Source of the DNA: DATDAW01 sp036525185
Lineage (GTDB): Bacteria; Verrucomicrobiota; Verrucomicrobiia; Chthoniobacterales; DASVRZ01
Assembly (NCBI GenBank): GCA_036525185.1
Contig: DATDAW010000045.1
Location: 1 to 14,416, forward strand
DNA: 14,416 bases
Direction: 5' to 3'
A program made the position numbers and the translations under genes. The notes under the pieces are model-generated. The model had not been told where the DNA came from, searched no databases, and saw nothing but the letters and a program-made list of their open reading frames with translations. Positions 9,301-12,194 of this stretch are shown here, in pieces; positions within the stretch are counted from its first letter, which is position 1, and every line of letters begins with the position of its first letter.

Positions 9301-10598
9301 CCGGATACCCCAAACCGCCATTGGACATAGCCATTGCCGGGAATGGATTTGTGGGCAATGGCGTCCGAGTCCCAAGCATCGGTTGCAGTCTTTTTACTGA
9401 GTTGATTTTCTCCGTTTAAAGTTGTCGCTGAAGTGCCGTAGAAGTCCTGCCATACAATGCTTTCAGCCGTCGATGCACCGCCGTATTGCACATTCGCGAC
9501 ATAGGCATTTCGTTGCTTGAACGAAGTATCGACGATTAGGGCACCGGTACTCGCGAAGGGGGAAGTATAAAGAAGAACGTCATTGCGATAATATCTAATT
9601 GTCGTCCTTAAGCGTTCGATGCGAAAAATATCGTTTGTCGTATAACTCCCGAACCATGAGTTGGTTGACGGATTTGGATTGTTGGGATCGATTCGCGACA
9701 CGCCCGACTCCCGAATATAAAGGCGTCCGTCCGCGCCGCCTTCGAATGCATGGTCCAGACTAAGATTGGATCTGTTTTTGTTGGCCAATGCCAGTCCGAC
9801 TGCGATGGCTGTGTTCGTCTTTCCGAAACGAAACTGCACGAAGCCATCTGCAGGAATCTCGCCGCTGCTAACCGCGTCTGCATTAAAATTGCTGTCAGCC
9901 GTTGATGTCAGGGTGCTGCCTCCTCCCGGATCGGCGTAGCTGGCTGCGGTGGATATCAAGTCTTTCCAGATCACGTCATCGATTCCGACGGAACGGCTAT
10001 AGCGACAGCCCTGGATGAACGCACCTGTATGGGAAAAAGAGGTGTCCACCACAAGGGCGCCGGCGCTTGCCCTTGTCGAAGTTGCCAGGAGGGTTGAACC
10101 GTTCTTCCAGAAGCGGATCATCGCGCCGGTGCGTTCAATGCGGAAAATGTCGGATGTCTGATAGTTTCCGACAATGCTGTCTGATCCATTACTGAGTACA
10201 TGCAACTTTTGAAACTGATCTCCTTGCAAGGCGAAATGAATGGACCCAGGCCTGCGGTCTCGATTGAAGTAGCCAAGTCCGACCGCACAACTTTTGTTCG
10301 TCTGACCGAAACGAAACTCGACAAAACCATCACCCTCGATTCGCTTTTGGCTGACCGCATCGGCGTCCGCCTTGTTGCCCACGGCCGTCTTTTGGAGTAT
10401 GCTTCCAGATCCCGGAGAGTCATAGTTCGCCGTTGTCCCGACAAGATCCTCCCAAATTACGTCTTCAACAGTAAATACTTGGGCGCACAAAGGATTGTGT
10501 AAGAACAACCCAATAGCCGTAACGATGGCGAAGACTTTGCTCCGGCTGAGATAGACCAGCTTGGCACAACAAGCCAACGACCGGTTGCTCTGTTTCAT
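357..10598 (-). CDS. Giant secreted modular protein (3413 aa) with C-terminal alpha/beta hydrolase
   Basis: This single open frame covers about 71% of the window. Residues 1-39 form a signal peptide (basic start, hydrophobic 22-33, cleavage after LCA39). Approximate domain order: five tandem repeats of about 165 residues (44-870); calcium-loop linker (871-914); Ig-like domain (921-1028); fibronectin III (1030-1114); calcium linker (1116-1172); PA14 (1176-1334); LamG (1339-1566); calcium linker (1574-1633); unassigned beta-rich stretch (1634-1756); calcium loops (1757-1987); LamG (1993-2201); calcium loops (2212-2380); unassigned (2388-2560); Gly/Trp-rich hinge (2564-2597); unassigned (2600-3033); alpha/beta hydrolase (3034-3410) with candidate triad Ser3128, Asp3225 and His3387. 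No LPxTG, PEP-CTERM or type IX C-terminal signal is visible, because the protein ends in the enzyme domain. The start is chosen because the signal peptide follows it directly; the upstream bases (CATCTCCCC) hold no Shine-Dalgarno. Inferred role: extracellular, calcium-stiffened, probably glycan-binding scaffold presenting an esterase- or lipase-like enzyme. The substrate is unknown. Confidence 0.93.
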   Translation of the reverse strand: MKQSNRSLACCAKLVYLSRSKVFAIVTAIGLFLHNPLCAQVFTVEDVIWEDLVGTTANYDSPGSGSILQKTAVGNKADADAVSQKRIEGDGFVEFRFGQTNKSCAVGLGYFNRDRRPGSIHFALQGDQFQKLHVLSNGSDSIVGNYQTSDIFRIERTGAMIRFWKNGSTLLATSTRASAGALVVDTSFSHTGAFIQGCRYSRSVGIDDVIWKDLISTAASYADPGGGSTLTSTADSNFNADAVSSGEIPADGFVQFRFGKTNTAIAVGLALANKNRSNLSLDHAFEGGADGRLYIRESGVSRIDPNNPNPSTNSWFGSYTTNDIFRIERLRTTIRYYRNDVLLYTSPFASTGALIVDTSFKQRNAYVANVQYGGASTAESIVWQDFYGTSATTLNGENQLSKKTATDAWDSDAIAHKSIPGNGYVQWRFGVSGKQMAVGLTRANTDHTLNGLEYAICTNGTSSIQIYENGIPKGSASAWNISDTLRIQRLGSTIVYLKNDQKIGMTNLSPSAATESLLVDTAFRTSGGVVASARFDGVKSDVVWRDLTNTSATFPTPGSGSSLTKSTGDASWNAGGVGEAQITGNGFVEFKMGLTNKSGGLGLGATDSGNTPFQIAVGFFGQYTGSNIQLYITEYGTARYSVGIYATSDVLKIERVGDQFYFYRNGFLLPYASAVRSTDPLWIDTSFYDKHASVNSVEYYAPSPLEDIIWIDETNAEGTYPTPNQGSRLQPSNIPPSAACGANSSKVMAGDGFVQWRLEQANADVTVGLSKNRTGFSLTDLTHAIRYRASDGVLEVREGGNIAYEHATSPAHPFSPSDTLKIVRTAGAIRYLLNGVEIYASASTVAGPVVVKGCFNGISGDINHAQYYQFDGDRDGLDDAWEYYYFGDLQQQGTDDFDGDSHENILEHQTQSDPADYYNGVTPEISITEGNNQIGPQERALPLALKVRVLHEGISLSNAPVTFGPIQGGGQVLDLSGTSIGELLTVRTDSEGVAQVWFKTPGNAPATSTIVATAGAATSVLFTEFTLLAAPTGVSAVPGDRSVTLSWSGITEASSYKVLRRVNGGDFQDFEGNETVATSLTDTGLTNGTKYYYVVQALNAGGISGYSNEVSTVPVLDVDGDSLPDDWEMSFFGTLDQLPEGDFDSDAVTNSDEFWNHLNPAAKDTDSDGREDGVAMDGFIKWEQWSNVPGAFLTALNAIQSFPYRPDNARYVHSLEMPIYQGANYGARMAGYVKPAVSGNYRFWVSGDDQVAFGISSNADPGRLTYLIETSAPTEPLAFDTFPEQNSNVVPLEAGELYYFEVVSKQEYGFDHAEVAWQLEGGAREVVPVDCLSSLRRVPVGNYRFDEVDGSTAYNSSPALVHATIIGSATRGAGWISRGLTLDGSSGYLEALTSSVFDITGEITLAAWVSPISTGNPGAYMRVISKRAFGNAGGYELEYNPAIKRLTFCGQAGEQLIAQNVDLTKGYHHVAATLARTTDPQQFLPRLYVDGNLVEAQIYVNRGRVLKDPQVFSPLSSNAYPLTIGRHAVQIPNDPGTVAAPQYFKGAIDDVRIYDRAWPQAEIAEYIHSYTRGVTDRDHDGLNDQWEIEHFGSLNYSGLDDPDGDHLTNIYEFTHGLQPNDPDSNDDGIPDGWINPVVTNSITVLAGVKDGGDIEDDSWLLRYNGEGLVFNRMSGGTPEFAEAPVVLQRGATATFKLRAIAGVGKREYAVQFRPSEGAALLDWTSFAGNSPLQGEFEENHLDEAGDLIWQFTVNGHVDSDLDGLDDPTEASLGTSPDKRDTDGDTLSDWAEVTVLRSNPLSQDSDGDGMDDLWEFQYGFDLNDRGDADDDPDGEGLLNLGEYQMGTSPFNPDTDADVLNDLYEANEGLNPISSDDAAEFSTHRNGLINVEQARDSGSNDDGDRLTNLAESRLGTSLTSIDSDQDTVNDGEEAGTGIFPTSPDANGDRDGEGLKNRAEVLLGTRINDFDSDDDGLSDEWERLYGTDPRSLLNGILGWWRFDDGSSRYVYDAAQGMNDGLLRGSVAEENAAVRFSGIRFDPQPAFQPEPRYFRVRAWPGLVATNGLSISFNVKVADNPQEIVTADLVQKLGVYYVSLRPDRKLVFGIKVNGNWRTLVSSSPLAIDRWVHVAATFNPATGDSRIFLDGDPSNSEAFPAGNLDDVPAILQVGAVRSNPSRSAAFSIDDLRLYGLPLTESEVSLLANPSSPTWEANQDWDADGLNNLEEYLSGSDPRAVDSDGDHLSDLDEVSVHHTSPRLKDADGDDLDDDREIHFGTNPTNADTDNDGLWDGEEVDVFGTDPKEPDTDGDGLPDGWEVEHGFDPNDDSDALANADDDLYTNLEEYENGTNPNFDERTDLDLDTDGDGLSDYLETIYYGTDPNNAHTYDPNLNDFDWVMRGTPPTAMTQRLYRLDLNAPGGSVDRVVRALGPSPIAKKPERDADGGSCTANEFGFGSNTVEVKYESGAEAWLASWESGSKVLVQDQVELSGTSPEGEQIKETYSATGAPLPGVRVSTHIGQLPETVFAPAPPISIGGFLNRLERTEEGLVTVTVRRIYKEIVTNCGDDSGGGNGGGGGGSGTGGGGGWGGWGGWGWGSGSLRVYNRPGSPPPESDDDDPPPKPGENDPATYYSSSLAIYTCARPTLKVHRIGTRSAPGTEIKRPEDVETPYFAVLNPNVDMEEEREEVDSADDQIGPNDNDVMKVEIELPKEVRFEGTVTITLPSDVQAHDESGQILESEDLIVDLKDSSARLHDLSKGQATIYVEATESFTGGQLTVSTSGCADSVELFPAEIIPNFDRNESIDLTGTKDRGKVTERTPWRWWINDDEDDGDIARGDSDVPGALSGNVGPFGRGRNYSDPVVNGRCDLVDFFPLFLDLKPLLKALPPGSSTQYKLKHEDNGFGFVYTDLTPQQADDFCVDDAVAGYGPNFSQPAKDATITKVNSAGVVLDPSFLGKISDGGKGILLFEASKETDKPLVLEVTKNGEKLIELKFFIRVRGVEKMYRWVNLRGVQGVGGNVWRATSLSEPENYPDELTNGKNFVFLHGYSVREQQVRGWNAEIFKRLHQLGSKAKYVAVAWRGDEGKLSDWIPIAGGSTLDYYENVINAFLTAPHLATMVNGLSGEKYVAAHSLGNMVASSAIKDHSMSTNKYLMIDAAVALEAYDASLENDEFMRSHMRNPAWHAYSTRLWSTEWYRLFESTDGRNTLTWRGRFGGIANAINFYSSTEDVLQNNQNGQMPSIDSNQGTLAWSKQEMEKGSALIALATWDSYGGWGFNMGWDVNGYDKRTGTPTKTRRTPTQADELTDTQLRVASFFKRFSESRLYDDIQGSAVASDHFIRSQLLAEGLPALSFATGANALDLFQDRNVDMMTLKTRWPQQRLAQQDESWRHSDFREVAFYFTQKVYERFISEADLRQ
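369..1499 (-). other. C-terminal alpha/beta hydrolase domain of the giant protein
   Basis: Residues 3034-3410 begin with a strand and oxyanion-type motif, NFVFLHGYS (HG at 3042-3043). A KYVAVAWRGDEG strand and turn follows, then the nucleophile elbow YVAAHSLGN with Ser3128; the first small residue of the usual GxSxG is Ala. A later NFYSSTEDVLQ strand offers Asp3225 as the acid, and WRHSDFREVAFYF near the end offers His3387. This order and spacing fits a serine esterase or lipase. Catalytic residue assignments are by position and not confirmed. The AHSLG elbow is common among lipase-like hydrolases. Confidence 0.82.
1569..2225 (-). other. Unassigned module preceding the hydrolase
   Basis: Residues 2792-3010 have distinctive motifs. 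PNFDRNESIDL resembles a calcium-type loop. RTPWRWWINDDEDDGD (about 2815-2829) is Trp-rich and then acidic. NGRCDLVDFFPLFLDL is at 2860-2875, and a YKLKHEDNGFGFVYTDL strand pair follows. From memory, similar combinations of a W.FWINDD-like stretch with a DLVDFFPV-like stretch occur in other large Verrucomicrobiota exported proteins, but I cannot check this here. No function is proposed. Confidence 0.45.
2808..2909 (-). other. Gly/Trp-rich hinge of the giant protein with CCT triplet run
   Basis: Residues 2564-2597 are almost only Gly with Ser, Thr, Asn and evenly spaced Trp (WGGWGGWGWG), followed by a Pro/Asp segment (PPPESDDDDPPPKPG, residues 2606-2620). It is a low-complexity flexible linker that separates the binding and stalk half from the C-terminal enzyme half. 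The DNA contains an uninterrupted (CCT)5CC run at 2875-2891 on the plus strand, so in-frame length changes by slippage are possible. Confidence 0.85.
2821..2848 (-). other. Predicted G-quadruplex motif in the coding strand
   Basis: The plus strand has four perfect C4 tracts at 2821-2824, 2827-2830, 2836-2839 and 2845-2848. The coding strand and mRNA therefore carry four G4 tracts with loops of 2 to 5 bases, which satisfies the standard quadruplex rule with one G to spare per tract. It encodes the WGGWGGWGWG part of the hinge. Whether it folds or affects expression is unknown. Confidence 0.6.
3459..3965 (-). repeat. Thrombospondin-3-like calcium-loop array 2
   Basis: Residues 2212-2380 contain about seven aspartate-rich calcium loops: DWDADGLNN, DSDGDHLSD, DADGDDLDD, DTDNDGLWD, DTDGDGLPD, a degenerate NADDDLYTN and DTDGDGLSD. 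Several are followed by G[TS][DN]P turns. This array is more regular than the first and contains the closest matches to the consensus. Confidence 0.9.
3996..4622 (-). other. LamG / concanavalin A-like domain 2
   Basis: Residues 1993-2201 form a second LamG-type domain. It opens with LGWWRFDDGS, has a central LSISFNVKV strand and a WVHVAATFNPATGDSRIFLDG strand pair, and ends with SIDDLRLYGLPL. It is flanked on both sides by calcium-loop arrays, so LamG followed by loops occurs twice in the protein. The two LamG copies differ strongly in sequence, so an old duplication or independent acquisition are both possible. Confidence 0.87.
4638..5330 (-). repeat. Thrombospondin-3-like calcium-loop array 1
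   Basis: Residues 1757-1987 hold about nine aspartate-rich loops of the DxDxDG type, for example DSDLDGLDD, DTDGDTLSD, DSDGDGMDD, DTDADVLND, DSDQDTVND and DSDDDGLSD. They are spaced by short segments ending in GT[SD]P-like turns. Such loops bind calcium and stiffen extracellular stalks. At DNA level they appear on the plus strand as imperfect repeats of ccatcnccgtcggtntc-like words, which explains the repetitive look of this stretch. Confidence 0.9.
5901..6584 (-). other. LamG / concanavalin A-like domain 1
   Basis: Residues 1339-1566 carry the LamG_3-type pattern: GNYRFDE, then a GLTLDGSSGYLE strand, EITLAAWV, a LVEAQ strand region and the diagnostic ending AIDDVRIYDRAW. Length (about 228 residues) fits a concanavalin A-like lectin/glucanase fold. 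It lies directly after the PA14 domain and before a calcium-loop linker at residues 1574-1633 (DRDHDGLND, DPDGDHLTN, DSNDDGIPD). Confidence 0.88.
6597..7073 (-). other. PA14 domain
   Basis: Residues 1176-1334 show the PA14 pattern: an opening GFIKWEQW, a MAGYVKP strand, then SGNYRFWVSGDDQVAFGISS, which is the hallmark SG.Y.F...sDD...l segment, and later AGELYYFEVVSKQ and a closing EVAWQL strand. PA14 domains are beta-barrel modules found in bacterial glycosidases, adhesins and toxins, and many bind carbohydrate. The DD pair at residues 1248-1249 corresponds in position to the calcium-coordinating DcisD motif of lectin-type PA14 domains, which would fit a glycan-binding role. That role is an inference. 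Confidence 0.85.
7257..7838 (-). other. Ig-like domain followed by fibronectin type III domain
   Basis: Residues 921-1028 look like a bacterial Ig-like (invasin or Big type) domain. They contain alternating strands with LALKVRVL, an APVTF strand, a TDSEGVAQVWFKT strand and a closing ATAGAATSVLFTEF strand. Residues 1030-1114 are a typical fibronectin III domain: APTGVSAVPGDRSVTLSW, SSYKVLRR, a LTNGTKYYYVVQALNAGG strand pair and a YSNEVS end. These modules usually act as rigid spacers in secreted proteins. The fibronectin III call is firm and the Ig-like call is moderate. Confidence 0.82.
7989..10469 (-). repeat. Five tandem degenerate ~165-aa modules of the giant protein
   Basis: Five successive units lie at residues 44-203, 204-375, 376-538, 539-702 and 703-870. 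Each begins with a D-[VI]-[VI]-W-x-D-like motif (DVIWEDL, DVIWKDL, SIVWQDF, DVVWRDL, DIIWIDE). Each continues with a Pro/Gly turn and a Leu-x-Lys-like strand, then G-[DN]-G-[FY]-V-[EQ]-[FW]-[RK] and a VGL-like strand. A D-x-[LF]-[RK]-I-x-R strand follows, then a Y/F-x-x-N-[GD] turn, and the first four units end in a V/I-D-T-[SA]-F motif (KGCF in the fifth). Regular beta-strand spacing suggests a jelly-roll or SPRY/concanavalin-like fold. The units have diverged well beyond what recent duplication would leave: units 1, 2 and 4 are the most alike and unit 5 is the most diverged. I do not recognise a named family. Ligand binding, perhaps of carbohydrate, is only an inference from fold and context. 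Confidence 0.85.
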
Positions 10599-10942
10599 GG
10601 GGAGATGTGGTTTAAAAGGCCAGGTGTTTGATTCTGTTTAAGAACGTCGGTCATTCGTCCTGCTGGTTCTTGACAAGGCGAAAGAGACGGATCTGTCAGC
10701 AACCGAAAGAGGGATGTCCCGCGGACAAAGTTCGGGCAATGCCGGAGAGGGAGGAGGCGATTTCCATGTTTGGGCACCCGCATATTTGACAGCACTCAAT
10801 CGTCCCGAAAGGAACTAACAACCGTAAATTGTGGAACTCTCTGGGAAGACAATTTTCAAATGGAACACGTTTTTGAAAGATCCTGAAAGTGAGGAGGGTC
10901 ACGACCGGCCTTCACCTTGAATCGATCCGTAGCAACGGGTGA
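10599..10942. other. Intergenic region, no gene seen
   Basis: This 344-base stretch lies upstream of the giant gene. The short minus-strand open frames here (66 and 68 codons) have no ribosome binding site, signal or recognisable motif, and are rich in residues unlikely for a real protein. It must contain or transmit the promoter of the giant gene, but I could not pick a convincing -35/-10 pair. A short inverted repeat (TGTCC-CGC-GGACA at about 10715-10727) is the only structure I noticed. Confidence 0.5.
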
Positions 10943-11227
10943 TCACATCCGTCTGAAACAAAAATTAGCTATTGGGATTGTTTTTGGCAGTGAAATGGAA
11001 CCGGATGTTTGAGTGTCGTGGTGGATATGCATTTTCGTCTCTTTGTCGCTATCGAAAGTGACCGTAACGGTCGAAATGAACGACGGGCCGCCAACATCAG
11101 GCTGAACCTGTTTTGTTTCTTCGACAACGCGGGAAGGGTCGACGGATGCAAACGGAATTACGTAAGCACAACATCCAAACAGAAAGATACAACCAGACAG
11201 GAATTTTCTATCCATCCATTGAGCCAT
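10943..11227 (-). CDS. Possible small exported protein, unknown function
   Basis: This is a 94-codon frame whose N-terminus looks like an export signal: Asp-Arg-Lys at residues 6-8, then a hydrophobic stretch (FLSGCIFLFGCCAYVIPFA), then a polar region. The mature part has a STVTVTFDSDKE strand-like segment and a His-rich KMHIHHD stretch. A purine-rich GGGAAGGGAAGG lies about 16 bases before the first ATG, which is somewhat far for a ribosome binding site. A second ATG four codons later (before DRK) is an alternative start. I do not recognise the family. It could be a real small secreted protein or a chance frame in a decaying region; the signal-like N-terminus is the main support. Confidence 0.4.
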   Translation of the reverse strand: MAQWMDRKFLSGCIFLFGCCAYVIPFASVDPSRVVEETKQVQPDVGGPSFISTVTVTFDSDKETKMHIHHDTQTSGSISLPKTIPIANFCFRRM

Positions 11228-11295
11228 TTCTATGTTTTCGCCGCCTTCCCTTCCCTTGTTGTCAAGACTAATAGGTATAGCTTTTAGCCGTTGAT

Positions 11296-11325
11296 GCCAA
11301 TTGGCTTTTGGCTGAAAATACTATA
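11296..11325 (-). promoter_or_regulatory. Possible promoter -10 with downstream palindrome
   Basis: The minus strand has TATAGT at 11325-11320, a good -10 match, but the -35 at 17 bases spacing (TGCCGT) is poor. Just downstream is a perfect 10-base palindrome GCCAATTGGC (11296-11305), flanked by AGCC and GGCT arms that extend the dyad imperfectly. It could be an operator or an RNA hairpin ahead of the small frame starting at 11227. This is a weak, sequence-only suggestion. Confidence 0.2.
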
Positions 11326-11469
11326 AGCATCGAAGGAAACGTACGGCAGCCGGGAAAGTCTGGAAAGTGTGTCGGGCCCAGCCTGACGCTAGTGAGAGTG
11401 GTTTTTTTAAGTGCGGACAGATCAATGGGTTAGAGGACAGGGTGTGTCGTTTAAGTCCATTGCCACAGC

Positions 11470-12040
11470 CGCGCGATATTTCGAGACAGCGATTACTGGC
11501 AGTACTGCTTCGATGCCTTTGACCCTGGTCTGGTAAAGATATCTGAAAACATAGGCGGGATTTCCTCCGGAAGCGCCGATCCGCCACGCATTTGCCGGAA
11601 AGATCTGCCGGCAAAGCCTCGTGTCCTTCGCTCTTTGCGCCGGGCGGCAGACCCGGCAGCTCCGGCGCCTCCTCGATCGCCTCGTTGGCGGCCCAACCCG
11701 GCGGTAATTGATTTGATTGCCGAGCGGAGCGTGCATTCGTTGAGAAGAATTTCTCCGGCGCGGGCTATGCCGTAGAGTCGTGATGCCAAATTGCTTGCCC
11801 GGTTCTCCTTGAGCCAAGAGGGCGAAAATTTCCGCTGGGAAAACCGGGCGCAGCTCTCGCAACGGGCGGCCGAGGATTTCCTCGCGGTTCAGTTCGAGGC
11901 AACGGGCGAAGGCGGCGTTCAGATAGGTTACGCTACCGGCCTCGTCAAGGCGCAGGGTCATCGCCGTGAGACCTGCGATCGAAACGTTGGCGGACGAATT
12001 CGCGGGGCGTGCTGTTGGGGGCAGGAGAGACTTCCTCCAT
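11470..12040 (-). pseudogene. Decayed PAS domain / class III adenylate cyclase gene
   Basis: Pieces of one gene sit in different minus frames. A possible N-terminus (ATG at 12040, MEEVSPAPNSTPREFVRQ) is in one frame. From 11985 to about 11797 a second frame gives a PAS-like segment: VSIAGLTAMTL, DEAGSVTYLNAAFARCL and REEILGRPLREL. At about 11798 the frame shifts and NLASRLYGIARAGEILLNE follows. That segment matches the conserved region near the end of class III adenylate/guanylate cyclase domains (NlAsRL..iA.pGeIlls). Finally, back in the PAS frame at 11526-11485, RVKGIEAVLPVIAV matches the VKGieepv.vy.V end of such cyclases. The rest of PAS and nearly all of the cyclase catalytic core are missing between 11798 and the preceding segment. 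A 216-codon frame (12072-11422) is open across the region, but it reads through out-of-frame sequence (Arg-rich middle). It is therefore best read as a relic with an internal deletion and frameshifts. Confidence 0.6.
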
Positions 12041-12194
12041 GGAGGTCGAGCCTGCTTGAAGGCGCCCCCCAACTCAATTCAATTCGTTCGCTGGGCTGTG
12101 TGCCGGTTTGAAATATTTCGACTGTCGCTTACGCGGGCGGTCTCAAAACATTAAGTGGTCGATCAGCGAAGAGCAGCTAGGGCCGATTTCGTTT

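Noticed and set aside
10670..10675. TTGACA on the plus strand as a -35 box
   Set aside because: There is no -10 match at 16-18 bases, and no plus-strand gene follows it.
10595..10902. Two short minus frames (66 and 68 codons) upstream of the giant gene
   Set aside because: They overlap each other, lack a ribosome binding site, signal or motif, and one runs into the start of the giant gene out of frame.
11228..11260. TTGACA on the minus strand close to the small frame
   Set aside because: At 17 bases spacing the -10 would be GGCGAA, which is not a match, and the position would leave almost no leader before the ATG.
11422..12072. 216-codon minus frame as an intact PAS protein
   Set aside because: Only its PAS part and last segment look like protein. 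The middle is Arg-rich nonsense, while the cyclase-like sequence lies in another frame, so a pseudogene is the better reading.
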